A DNA stretch of 64,000 nucleotides from positions 310,001 to 374,000 of the forward strand of contig NC_091135.1 in the NCBI RefSeq assembly GCF_041381155.1, read 5' to 3'. Position 1 is the stretch's first letter. Each line of letters opens with the position of its first letter. Source of the stretch: Argopecten irradians (lineage: Eukaryota; Mollusca; Bivalvia; Pectinida; Pectinidae). This document shows positions 45,222 to 57,764 of the stretch, in pieces. The notes below the pieces were generated by a model. That model was not told the origin of the DNA. It saw only the letters and a program-made list of their open reading frames with translations, and did no database searches. Position numbers and translations under genes: made by a program.

Positions 45222-47916
45222 GTGGTCAAAGGCATTCATATCTTAACTCGAGTTATGAAGAAGAATTTTTCCTCATCTCGCACGCTTAAGTTAGCCTTGT
45301 TGCACCTCAGTTTTGGTCAAAGGTTCAAGCCCCTGGTTATGCAATACACGATAGACTGCCGTCCTCTTTGCCTGCTAAGCTTGAGTGTTGAACTCTGGAA
45401 ACTTGGTCAATGAACCAGGTAGTGTTCGGCTCCAAGGATCACCACACGATGGAGAGGCTGTTGCGTCTCTCCATCCAGAATGTCATATATAAACTTGAAA
45501 ACTTCTGCCTTGAACAGGACATTGAGAGGATTGGCTTCTTTGAAGGTGTCATTCCTCGTCAATGTCAGACGTGGTCCCTTCTGCCTTTTTGAAGATAATT
45601 CAGACGTTGAAGGCCATTACCTCACAGAGGTCAGCACCACCAAAGAAGAAGGCTAGAAATTCTGCTCCCACTGTTATATGCGACCGAAGTCAAAGCCTTA
45701 TTTCAAGGGTAACATTGGGAAGGGTAGGAAGAGTACAAACCATCATTGGGACAAGACAAAAGTTCCTGATTCGTCTCTCCGTCCTTGAAAGGTCTGTTCT
45801 TGAGAATTCAGCCAGTCTCAGATTCAAATACTCCTCTCGTAAATTAGGGTTTGGGTAAAGCAACAATTCTCCATCTGTGAAGGTCTCGATATTCCTCGTT
45901 TTCATCTTCCTGTAGGAGATCGTCAGTCCACCTTCTTTCTAGAGTCAATGGAAGGATATCACCCAGGACCCTTGATCCTTTTCTGTAGTGAAGGAGCGGT
46001 TTGGCATTCCATACTTGCGGCATCCGCACTTCGTGTCAAAGCATGTATTTTTCCCTCCTTCGGGGGATCCGGAGATGGCAGTTTCCATCCGGAAGGAAGT
46101 AAGGACCATGCTTTTAAAGGGCGCGGTCGAGGAGGTGCCTATTATGGACTACACACTCGGCTTCTATTCCAGAATAATTCTGATCCGCAAGAGGTTTGGA
46201 GCTTGGTGTCCCATCAACTGCTGCTGGTTGTAGTGTGATTTCTGCACTCTAGGGAAGACATGTTCACAACTATGTCGACGAATTCCTAATGATCCATCTA
46301 GTTCGGGAATCTTTGGATCGGAACACCCGTCTGGTCATGAAACCTTTGCTTAAAGTTGGCTTAGTTCCTTAAAGAGTAAGAGATTTCCCTTCTTAAAACA
46401 TTGTCTTCTTGGGAAACCGTTTCCACATGGTTCATGGTATTGTCATTCCAACTTTGAAGAAATTCGAGAAGGCCAGAGATATTCCTCTGACCTTCATCGG
46501 CTGGCCCCTCGTTGGGCTCTAAATATTCTGTGTTATCTCAACTCATGGGGTTTGCCTGGTGGTGTACTCTGAAAGGCAATTACAAATGTATTTCAGGGGG
46601 TTTCGTTGTCGTCCATGCCAGCTCCCACCGTGAACATGTTCACGGATGCGTTCATGGAAGCGTTACGGGCTTACCTCGACATCCATTGCCAGTCGATGGA
46701 GTGGTCTGGGGAACATGCAGAAGATGATGGCTCTTCTGTTTTCTCTGCAGACATTTTAGAAGATTCTGCATTACAATGCGGTTTGAATGGCTACGGACAA
46801 CTCTACAGTGGTCGCTTATCTGGAGAGAAAGGGACACCAGCTCACGTCCTTTGTGCCCTCGCTATCAGTATTTCCGTATTATTTCTATCTATAAGGAAAT
46901 GCAGTTAACAATTTTAGTCAAGCATCTTCCAGGAAGCGCAAATGTTCTGGCGGATAATCTCCAGGCGGCGCCAGCTGGTTATGACAGAACGGCATCTATA
47001 TCCCTCGACCTTTTTGCCTCTTTTCTCAATAATCAGTTGTCAACATTTGTCTCTCCGTGGCAAACCAAATGGCTTGGGCCGTGGACGCAGGGTTCTACAG
47101 AAGTTTCCGGAGCATTATTTCTCCTTCTTTCCGATAGCGCCACTGTTGCCGCGTCAACCCTGGTTTTCGGAGCTCTTGTCGTTTCTGGTGGCTCGTCCTC
47201 TGGTTCTCTCACCAAAAACAAATGTCTTTCGTTAGCATCGGCCCCAGACGTTACCTTCACGCTTGGACGTGATTTCAGGAGTCCTAGCTCAGACAGGATT
47301 TTCTTCGGATATGTCAGCTCGCATCGCCCGATCAATTAGGTCTTTCTCCTCTGCCGCCTACCAGTCACGCTGGAAGATCTTTTTTGATTGGCGTCAGGAA
47401 GATTGATCCGGTCATGGCCTCTGCCCAGCTGATTGCGAGTTTCCTTCTCTGTCTTGTTTAGGGAACACAATCATGTACTATTGCAGGCTATCGCACAGCT
47501 ATTGCCAGTGTACTTTCTTTCCGTGGTAGACCAGAGGTAGGATCTTCATTTCTTTGTCTGTCTTGATTCGGGGGTTCAATCTGGACAGGCCTAACGTACA
47601 GTAGTTAGCTCCACAGTGGAACCTAGAACTCGTTTTAGAGTCATATATGGGGGCTTCGGCTTCTAATGGGCCTTTAGGATCGGACTCCATAAAGTTTTTA
47701 ACTTTTAAGACTGTCTTTCTGCTTGCTGTTGCCTCAGGCCACATGAGAAGTGATATTTATGCATTGTCTTTTCGCTCTTCGCGTATTTCTTGGGGAAGAG
47801 CTAGCTCTGCCGTTACCCTTCTCACTGATCCTGAAATTTGGGCAAAGAATTGGGTACCAGGTTTTTCGCCCCATTCCATTAGAATTCCTTTCCTGTCAGT
47901 CTCTATTGTTACATGA
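45222..47916 (+). pseudogene. DIRS-like retroelement remnant (RT, RNase H, tyrosine recombinase)
   Basis: Several overlapping plus-strand frames must be joined, so it is broken. About 46,075-46,215: EVRTMLLKGAVEEVPIMDYT and GFYSRIILI, the first RT block in DIRS-type pol. About 46,600-46,700: NMFTDAFMEALRAYLD, RNase H-like. About 46,910-47,050: VKHLPGSANVLADNL then LDLFASFLNNQLSTFVSPW. About 47,130-47,210: IAPLLPRQPWFSELLSFL. About 47,298-47,400: FSSDMSARIARSIRSFSSAA then YQSRWKIFFDWRQE, the tyrosine-recombinase N-terminus. About 47,690-47,870: KFLTFKTVFLLAVASGHMRS and VTLLTDPEIWAKNW, the first half of the recombinase catalytic domain with its box-I arginine. The rest of the recombinase (HxxR and tyrosine) is not present. 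RT YxDD is not seen. The upstream 45,222-45,860 frames may be gag-related but are unrecognised. Confidence 0.75.
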
Positions 47917-48240
47917 TCTTTTTTAGGGCATAGACAATTTTACCTAATAAGGTAAAAACACACTGCTGTCAAAGCGATTTGAGCAGTTCTAGACAAAAGT
48001 TGCATTACTTTACGAGCAGACGGAGGACAGGGTTCGGCAATACAAGAATGTTCGACCACAATGTTAATGGCGGACAGCGAGCGAGTTTGAAATCCATTAT
48101 CACACGCATTTCGCCACCATGGGCTTTTCTGGCATATCACAGTAAAACCGACTGATCTAATTTTCTATAAGAACCTGGGATTTTTTTCCGATTATATGTA
48201 CAAAATTTTATATTCTCTTAGACTATATTGTCCCTTTTTT
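47917..48240. other. No gene seen; spacer between DIRS remnant and duplicated block
   Basis: Mixed sequence with a stop-rich translation in all frames. Confidence 0.4.
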
Positions 48241-48954
48241 AAAAGATCATTTAATACAAAGCAAAATAAAAAAGAATATATAGAAGTGAAAATAATTGTA
48301 ACAGTTGTTATGTAGGAGTTGTGTTTGTGTTAATAACAAAAAATTTAAAAAGTTTGTATAAACCATTTTGTTCAAAATGATGAAAAACTGAAAATAAATA
48401 GAAACGACCTAGTCACTATTTCATATTATTATCTTTCGGCGAGTGTAAACAATCCCTATGTGCATGCGCGATGCGTGAACATTCAAAACATCCGATCAAA
48501 GGAAATCTCATCTGTCTAATGGACATATCTGCTATCGACTGAAAACACAAATTTATCTACTACAGGATCCTGATTACTGTGTTAAATCTAATAAACGTTT
48601 TTGAAACGCATGCAGAAGTTTTGTGAAGGGTTTCTAAGTGTTAATGAATCCTATACTGTACCGTTTTTTTTTTTTGCAGCCATAAAGAAGAGTTTTCATT
48701 TATGATATGGTTCTTATACTTGCTTATGAAATTTCCATTATTTTATTTTTCATTTGTCATGATATTAGGTACTGTGTCCGCTAAACCTGCCGATATTATT
48801 AGGTTTTTTTTTTTTTATTTTTTTTTTGCCTCATATATAGAGTTTATATAATTAAGGTAAAAAAGTGGGGAAAAACTAGTAATATAGGCATGTTTAGCGT
48901 TGACTTAGTAAGTACGTGTAGTGTTCTTTTATCATTATATCAATATTTGACATT

Positions 48955-49345
48955 CCCTATACATTGTATATACTTAGTTATAATGTCTTTATCCGTCTAA
49001 TGGGCATTCCCTATATATCTCTAGTTATGGTCTATATCCGTCTAATTGACATTCCTTATATAGCCCTAGTTATAACATATATCCGTCTAATTAGCATATC
49101 CTTAGTTTTATGTCTAATCCACTGTTCTATGGGCATTCCCTATATAATCTCTAGTTTTTATGTCTTATATCTCCTAATGTGACATTGCCTTATATGGCCC
49201 CCTTTTTATAACCATATATTCCCTATTTAAATATCCTTAGTTTTACTGTCTATCCGTGTACTTAAATTCCCCTTATATGTACCTATTTATGAGTCTCTAT
49301 CCGTCTAATGAAATGGACATCCCCCTACAGTCACTAGTTATATAA
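48955..49345. repeat. Degenerate about 46-bp minisatellite in copy A
   Basis: Units carry ATCCGTCTAATGGGCATTCC then CTATATATCTCTAGTTATG, with increasing decay to the right. The counterpart in copy B (about 58,500-58,800) is much more scrambled. Confidence 0.75.
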
Positions 49346-49620
49346 CCATTTTCCCATCTGATATCACTTAAAATATAGCCTAACTATATATCTAAATTTT
49401 ATGTGTACTTTTTATGTATGTCAAAAGACAAAAATATACCTTACATATACCATTGTAGACCTACGTAATATGTTTGCTTAATAATTACATACACCTGTAG
49501 TCATGTATAATTATATAAATAATTAATGGGTGAAAATACCTCTCACTTCTTGTCATATTTTTCCATCAAATACTCTAAAGCTTCATAGAACGTATGCTGT
49601 TTTACTTGGCAATGTAGATA

Positions 49621-49688
49621 CAGCGGCGGGGTGAAGGCGGCTGCAGCGGGGTGTGGGGGGGTGGGTCGAGGTCGGGGGGTTGGGGGTC
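49621..49688 (+). repeat. G-rich tract with G-quadruplex potential (copy A)
   Basis: Several runs of four to seven G on the plus strand (GGGGTGTGGGGGGGTGGG, GGGGGGTTGGGGG). The equivalent place in copy B (59,128-59,183) is extended to a run of 15 G. Confidence 0.7.
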
Positions 49689-52240
49689 AATTGCCTCCTC
49701 GTTCCCAGGACGGGGGCAAACATGTCTTTTTGCCCCCCACGCCTCCTCTCATTTTTCGCCGGCAGAAATGTTCTAAAATTGCACATTTGAAAGAGAAAAA
49801 ACTTGTAATTCATCGTATGCATTATAATGTTCCTGAAACATTTCGTAAAAATTTAATTCTTGTTAGATGAACGAGACTAACAATGTTTCCGCTGCGCAGC
49901 GGCATTTCTACTACAATAATGAAACGTTTATGTAAAAATATATTTGTTTAATGACGTTTAACAAGTAAAAAAATTCATTATTACACCATGAATACACTAC
50001 AAAAATGTGCCAATGAAGGGATTCTACGTACAATCGAAAAAATCGTTGCATCTGAAAAGACGACATTACAATTTTGTTTATAAAATGACTTATTTCTAAG
50101 ACAATAATTGCATTATTACGCTTTAAAACCATTTACACACAACAATTGTATAAACTCAATGTGGTATACAGTAAGCCGTAATGTTTTCAGATCGAGGGAG
50201 ACATTTGTTGCATAACAAAAATCGACGGACATTCACAATTATGTATTTCACCCGAAATGCAGGTAACTTTCTAAATTAAAAAAATATCATGTTCCCCGGG
50301 GGAGAACGCTTTAAAACCATTTAAAATACAAATGTCGCTAAAACTCATCACAGCCATTCTAAATCGTAATATTTTTTTCTCGTATGAGACTCTCGGACCC
50401 CCCAAACACCACAATATCGCACCTTCGAAACTTGCATGGCAATTAGCGTATTCATTAATTTCCTTTTAGCGACGCCACTGTCTATAAATGTATACAAGGA
50501 TTATATAAAAAAAATATATATAAAGTATATATGGTTGTGTGTTGAATTAAACCTGTGGGTGGTGGGGGGGCGAGGAGGAGGGTGTCCAAATATTGAGAAC
50601 CTTTGCTCCCCCCTCCCCCATCACGTTTCATTTTCCTACGCCACTGGAGATACCCTGTAGATGTATCGGCTATTACACTTAATCAGGCCAATATAAAACC
50701 GATAAAATAAAAGTGGCCTCTTAGTAGTGTTTTTTACATCTATATCCATTAGCCGGATGAGATTTTCAGCCACCCCGATTTCGAACTCGAATATGCACTA
50801 GGTTCTTTCCGTTATAAACATCCAATGCCGACAGATACAGTTTCTTATTGTGTTTGGCGATATTTTAACGTTGATAAACATTGCCAGTATTTCAAATAAA
50901 ATGTTGTAATTTTGAAAACTTTCTAATTTCAGGTATAAGAACGTTTGTAGGAAGTCAAAAACCCTAAGGAATATATGTAAATCTAATGATTTAGTAACTT
51001 TAAGATAGCTAACATGGCAAATAGAAAAGTGACAAATGTTTTACTACGACTTTGCATTTAAACATTTCAGATACATCATCACCATTGCCACACCTCTCAA
51101 TGTTTTTGAACTGGACTGGGTCTGGCCGCTACATATAGTCCAGTCAAACTAGATTTCAACGTCAAACTAATTTGAGCAGAAATTATTGTTTTTGTTGGAA
51201 TGTTTTTTTTAGATTTCGACTATAAGTAACTGGTACTAAAATTCCCAAAAAAATCCCAAAAGGGAAAAGTGTTAATTTTTGTCAAGCTTTGATTATTGAC
51301 AATCGTGCAAACACTTGCATTTTTTTATGATATTGTGAGGCTAAGTTGATTATTAAATTAAGTTTAATTAATTTTCTGGAATTTTTGTCACTTCTCATTG
51401 GTCAAAAACACGCCACGTGATCACTGATAAAAAAACTTCATTGCACGATTTTTTTCCGGAAGTAGTTTATAGAAAAAGTATATTGCACGGATATTTTTAG
51501 ATGATAACGTTATCATCTACGTTAAGAAAACGCTTCGTGTTCCTGGCGCTTTGAAACAAACGCTTCAATGACCTAAGTTTGAAGCGTAACCATAAAATGT
51601 GACAGACGACGTTGATTGTTTCGGTTTCTAACAAAGATGATGATGACTTCCAACTGATGACTACAGTTTAAGCTTTTAAATTTTCAACATTTACACGGTA
51701 GGAATAATAAGGAGTAATCGAATAACATTCATTTTTAGCGTCTGGATGCGCCACCATTGAATAGTGAATATATACGTTTGGTGTTTAATTCTAAAATTCC
51801 ACCTAGGCTAGTACCAACATTAGGCCTAGGCTAATATATAATCATACTGTATGTATACGATTTGTGTTTTACGGAATAGAGTACTTGATTAATGTATCTT
51901 AAAGTCAATTTGAATCTTTTAATATATGTTCGACGTCAAAGTGGAATATTTCATCGGAGGAGAAACTATACATTTAGTTGTCTGTGTCAAGACATGGTGC
52001 TACAGGTATAATGGAGTACATATACATGTATGCAATTTACAAACACGCATACACCGGGTGTAATAAAAGCGTGAAGTGCATCAATTGATACTGTTTTCAT
52101 ATGTTGTTCTTAAATTTAACATGTTACAAAATCATAATATTGTAACTGTCATCACAAAACAGAATTTACAATGCGATGCTTATTTAGATTCACACTCATT
52201 TCAAAATGTAAAAAAATACCAGAAAAATAATAAAACCATT

Positions 52241-52373
52241 AAAGCATTTTGATTTCAGTCAATACACGGTTATGTCGACCACAGAAAAAATATCGACCTC
52301 GGGACTACGTCCTCGATCAATAATTTTTTCTTTGGTCGATATAACCATGTATCGGACTCATCAAAATGCTATA
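52241..52373. repeat. Palindrome in copy A
   Basis: Arms AAAGCATTTTGA...GGTTATGTCGACCA...AATATCGACCTCGG and the mirrored AATAATTTTTTC-TTTGGTCGATATAACC...TCAAAATGCT close on GACTACGTC. Copy B has the same hairpin at 61,584-61,713 with better pairing (GGTTATATCGA). Confidence 0.8.
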
Positions 52374-52382
52374 TTTTAAATA

Positions 52383-52410
52383 CCCCCCCCCCCCCCCCCC
52401 CCCCCCCCCC
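52383..52410. repeat. Poly(C) run, 28 bases
   Basis: It follows directly after the palindrome. Copy B has no C run here (61,714-61,730 reads through AATAATATTATAC). Confidence 0.9.
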
Positions 52411-54684
52411 TATATTATACATAATAACATGTTGCTTTACAGAAAGGGTTAGCGACTGGTAGCAGCAACCTACCCGACACAGAAGTATAAAATAGGACGA
52501 CGACGAAAGAATTATTTATGTTGAATAAAACAAATAAAAATGTGAATTTCGATATTTTGTCAGTGTATGCTTTCTTTTATCTTTAATGAGCAATCGGTGA
52601 GGCGTCTGTCATTACGAGGTATTTCAATTTTAAAATTTTGCCAGTATTGATAACACTGTTTCATTGACAAAAAACAACTATGGAAGCTTTTTTTTATACA
52701 TGTACTAGCGCGATATTGATCAAATTTCTATTTTAAACATATTTCCGATAAAATTTAATGTTTGGTACATTTTCCGAAGATTGCTTTCGATTTTTGTGAT
52801 CTTATTTTTGTTTTTGTTCTTTAGTGTGTATTTTAGATATGTTCTTTTCTGATATTTCAGTAATTGATTCTTAATACAGTAATTGATTTCTTAATACGTG
52901 TTGGCTTTAATATAACAAATGGTAATGGTCAGTTAGTTTAATGTATTTATTTATCTGGGGCCGTTTGTTCAAATGTCTAAAATAAGTTAATCGAGGATTA
53001 ACCATACATGGAACCTCATTGCCTTTATGACGTCATTTCCAAGAAAATGTGGCGTTCAACGTTTTTCTTAACAGAGGAGAAAAGCTCAGTGATGTACTTT
53101 CGATTTCACTATCACCAGATATTCGGATTCAGCAGAACGATTTATATCGACTTAACAACACCCCAGACTATGATATCCTTTTAAAGAACATGCATTTGAT
53201 GTAACATGTGTTCTTCACCTTGCACCGGGGTTTCTTCTACTATGCGGGGGATGAGACGATATGTCGGTATCCAGAAATATGTTGGTACAGCATGCCAATT
53301 TGAGATATATTTATCTCAATCTATGTCTTTAACGTATAATAATATACACATTCTGTTTACAAACTTACGTGTGTACTATTAATAGTTTTTGAAAGTAAAT
53401 GACCGCTTCCAGTAATATAATAGGTATCTGGAATTCCGGAATTTTTTGTTTTGTTTTACCTTTGCAAAATATTCGTTTAATCGAAATGAACTTTCATTAG
53501 ATTCTGGTATCGTATCCCGGGGGATGATATTTCAAAACTCGAGGACTGGAGGAGATGTATGTATATCTAATGGTCATCATGCTATACAATTTTTGATCAT
53601 ATGTTTTTTTTTGAAATATGTGAAATATTTACAATATTATTCTATGTATATCTCAATTAAATAAAAGAAAAAAGTGTTATCATTTACTGATATTCACAAA
53701 ATGTTGTGATAAGATTTACAAAACCATGTAAAGTGCATGTAGCACAATAACTTAGTTTGGTATCTTTCAGTGAGATCTTTGATACTACGCCACACGTTAA
53801 GACCCCGTAACGATCTAATGAATAAATTCGGCTGGTATCATGTCTGTCATGGTAGATTACAAAGAGATTTCTAGCTTACGGAAATAGCATTGTGCAATTA
53901 TATACTAATAATAGCTACACGTAAACAAACTAGGCCACTGGAAAACACATTTTACTTCAAATAGAATTAGGTACATTTCTATTTGAAGTTAGTCGAGGTT
54001 AGCGCTAAATGTGCTTTGTAGGCGGCTCCGACTGTTACACGAACATATGCACCGTTAAATTACTAACCGCGGAAGCATACATATACTAACTTGTTTAAAG
54101 CCCTACACGATTTTTTTTTTCACTTTTACAATGTGTTCACCGTAGCTACAATATTTTAGCTTAATAGTCTTTTAGACAGGTAATGGTGTCACCTACATGA
54201 GCTACAATTGGGTGTCTATTACTGCTAATGGAAAAAGTAATGAAAACTTGAAAAAACAGTTATATAAAACGTTTGTATGCCCATTTAAATCCTTACTTGT
54301 TTAATATCGTTTTTCACCAAAGCAATGAAATTGAACCGCATAAAATATCAAATTCAAACCGAGAATGCATAGTTTTTCCACGTATATTCGTTCTAAAGTT
54401 GTTTCGAATGAAAACTAGGGTTTACGGCAAGTATACAAATTAAAATGCAGTGTTTGAGCGGCATGATACTTGTATATAGTGAGACATGGTAACGTTATGC
54501 TTGTTTTGACAAATTATTAGAAAAAATGTCAATTACATGACAATTGTATAAGCATAAAATATTGAAAACTAAAACAAAATACAGTATAGACATATTTTGT
54601 GGCAAAGTGATTTTCTGACACATGTACATGCTACACTAGGACACATAGGCACATTTTCCCGACATGCCAGGGGCCTGAGGAATG

Positions 54685-57184
54685 CATAAGGCCCATGTTC
54701 ACAACCCGAAAGTTTTACTATAACCTTAAGTTGTAATTTATCTAAATGGCCGTGTTTTAAAATGATACAAATTAAGTGATCGATATGACATGAACACGTC
54801 TATTTTCATGCAGAATAAATAAAGATTGGAAACAGTGTTTTGATTGCTTTTTTTAAAGGTGGTATGAACGCACTCATGGCGATACAGACATATTCATATG
54901 TGACCCGTACACACGCACTAACGTCACTATGGAATTTCCCGAACATTTTCCTGAGGAAATCCCCATCCCCCAACCCCTTTTGTAATTGAACTATTATAAA
55001 AGATCATCAACTCACATTATTGCAACTTGCAGAAGGAAGTTTCAGGGCATTAAAAAAAACACTATCATTTTATTATGAGTAAATACAGAAATAGATGAAA
55101 CTTTAATTTTACATATTGTTTCCTAATTACGAAAGCATTGTACAGTTATAATTTTTATTTTGTTAATATTAGAATTAGAAAAACAAAAAAACATGTAGGG
55201 CAATGCGGGTACTGAAATGCCTTACTACGGCTATTAAAACATTAACTAGATGACATACATTATTGTATTTACAGTCAAAATATTTTTCTTTAATATTAAT
55301 AGATAATAAGATATAAGTATGACCAACCTATTTCAAAATAACAGTGTTTTAAATATCACTAATCTTCAAAAAAAAGGAGGGATGTTTCAAAGACTTCTGA
55401 TTGCAAGTAGGTCGGCCAGGAGTTTTGTCCTGACGGTAAATCTGGACTTCCTTCATCTATTAAACCTGGAAATCATTAAATTGCATCCTATTATAATCTA
55501 ATATATATAAAAATATGACTGACGAAAAAATACTTCAAATAAAAGTAAAATACAGTACATTACCCCGCGCGCCCCTCAGATACCAATCGTCAGGCATGGA
55601 GACATAAACCTTGTTCTGGTAAATCACAAAACAATTCTAGGTTATTTAACAAGCGAATTTAGAATACATAATGTATTGATAAATAAATCATGTTGCATAT
55701 GATTAGATAGAATGCGTTATGCCAGCAGTAACGCATGTAAGTACACAAAATATTTGTCGAATCTTGTGACACTGCTAAGTCAAATGTAACATATTTGATG
55801 TGGTGACATTTCGTTTCCAATTTAGATAATACTATAAACTCCGCGGAGAGTAAGGTCGCTTTGGAATATAGCATACTTGAAGTTTACTCCTTTCTTGACA
55901 AGTGTTCCATTTTGATGACCAGGTGAATAATCCCATAAGATTAGGTTATAAATGTACGATGTACATGGAACAGAAAGAAATGTGGTACCAGTCACCACAG
56001 TAAATATACGCAATGTGATGTAAAAGTAAGATAAAATCAATATCTTCTCATAAGAACTCGCATAGAACAGTCGGACGTCAATTCACTCAAGACTCGTGTT
56101 GATTGAAACTTTCCGCAGTCTACATATCCGAGCTATTATGCAATATTATAAAACATTTTTTAAAATCAGTATACCTTTCCACGACATTGTTGACTTTCAG
56201 CTTTGTGGCATTTACAGTAACAAGTAACAAGAGCAAGTTTTTCTGTAACTGACTGTCGATTGGTTGAATATTGTTAGGGTTCCACAATCCAACTTTTTAT
56301 CTTACAAATACATGAGCCAACTTCATCCGTAATTTATAGTCTGCTTATGTATTACACAAATTATCTAGATACGTATGTAATCGTTTGATTATTTCTAAGT
56401 TTACTGTAGGAATCACGGAGCGAAAATCAATGACGATTTACATGTACTGTAAATATGTTTAACATCGCCATAAATGCCCAATTTAACGAGGTGATATTAT
56501 GATTCCGCTATCAATTTCAATACATTTTTTTTAAACAAGTTATGATAAATTCAATGGAATTAGACAGCAGGCATTGTGTATAAAGGTGTCCTTCCTAGTC
56601 CGTTATAACAGTAGTGTCGATAAAGCGGAGGTTGTTTGATTTTCTATAATGTATGGGTTAGAGCTTTTATACGGCCACTTGGCACTCATACTAAGTATGA
56701 AATATAAAACCCGTTCCTGTTAGCAAAACACCTATCATTTATGACCTTTAATCACTAGACTGAATGAAAGACTAACTACATACAAATAAATTCATTTCAA
56801 ACTTTATATTACTACAATAATTATGATACAATATCACATGGGTTAAAAACTCAGTGTTCAGTATTTACGGTCATAAGACACATGCATTAGGTATTTATAT
56901 CTCATGGTTACATCAGTCTATCAACTGCAAGTTATACCAAAATAAATTTGCCATATATATCAAATGAGATGACGTGCACCAAAGATGAAAAACACAAATT
57001 GTCAATGCTGAACTTAAAGTGAATTATATATTACATTTACATCGTTTCATTTGTAAAAGCATTAGTGGAGCCTCCTCGGAGAGTAAGGTCGCTTTATATT
57101 TAGTACCTTGGTATAAATCATAGGACTTTACTTACCATATTTCTGTACTTTGTGTACATGTAAAATTAGTAAAAATGCTCTCAG
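54685..57184. other. No gene seen; spacer between the two duplicated copies
   Basis: AT-rich with short open frames lacking domain features. A 19-bp word, CGGAGAGTAAGGTCGCTTT, occurs at 55,844 and again at 57,077, at the two sides of this spacer. If the duplication is a true tandem, this spacer is part of an about 9.4-kb unit. Confidence 0.5.
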
Positions 57185-57436
57185 AAATATGGCAAACTTT
57201 ATATGGTTTTTGAACGTTTATGAAGGATGTAGTGTCTAGAAAGTCCAGGTTTGTTAATTTGGCGCAAGGAAAAACCGAGTAACAGGAGGAAATACCACCG
57301 ACCACTGCTAATCAGTGATCATAATGTAATCGGTACAATTTGTCCCACCATGGAATTCGAACTCAGCAGACCCAGAGGTGGAGGCTTGTGGACAATGCAA
57401 TGTCCGAGACATCTTAACCACTAAGCCAATAAGTAT
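57185..57436 (-). mobile_element. tRNA-headed SINE, minus strand
   Basis: On the minus strand the head reads TTGGCTTAGTGGTTAAGATG (fits A box TGGCTTAGTGG) and, about 75 bases on, GAGTTCGAATTCC (B box with one or two changes). The body continues AGCAGTGGTCGGTGGTATTT, CTCGGTTTTTCCTTGCGCC, then AACAAACCTGGACTTTC, which resembles the conserved central region of SINEs I know from bivalves. The head-body layout is seen directly; the family name is not assigned. Confidence 0.72.
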
Positions 57437-57764
57437 AGTTTTCCCCCCATTGTACAATCAAAAATATACACATCAATATCTGTTCTCTAAACAAATCTAT
57501 CTGTGGCGAACTACTAGTTACAATTAAAAGAACAATTTCGATCTTTTTCGTCTTAATAGATTTGTAGAAAATTGAAGTTGGGAACTGAAGATTGTAGCTA
57601 ATACAGACTTGTTCCTGTATCATCTGAATAACAAATTGTTTAGATAAACATGCAATATCATCACCAAAACTTTTACTAATTTTTTTCAGACCATTGTTAT
57701 CTCGTTATCTCGATCTTCAAAAAAAATGCTAAATAAACTCATTAAATGGAAAATCTGTCTTGCA

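Larger units (their letters stand above)
48241..54684. repeat. Large direct duplication, copy A (about 6.4 kb)
   Basis: Matches 57,765-64,000 in order and orientation. Aligned anchors include ATAAATAGAAACGACC (48,396 / 57,915), CGTATGAGACTCTCGGACCC (50,381 / 59,753), ACCTAGGCTAGTACCAACAT (51,801 / 61,139) and TTTGGTATCTTTCAGTGAGA (53,756 / 63,112). The offset falls from about 9.5 kb to 9.3 kb because copy B has net insertions early relative to the spacing. Identity is near complete at 53,760-54,080 and low at 48,450-49,500. No protein gene is visible in it. Confidence 0.93.

Noticed and set aside
49583..49870. Overlapping open frames on both strands in the G-rich tract
   Set aside because: They are by-products of GC-rich low-complexity sequence; the equivalent frames in copy B are disrupted.
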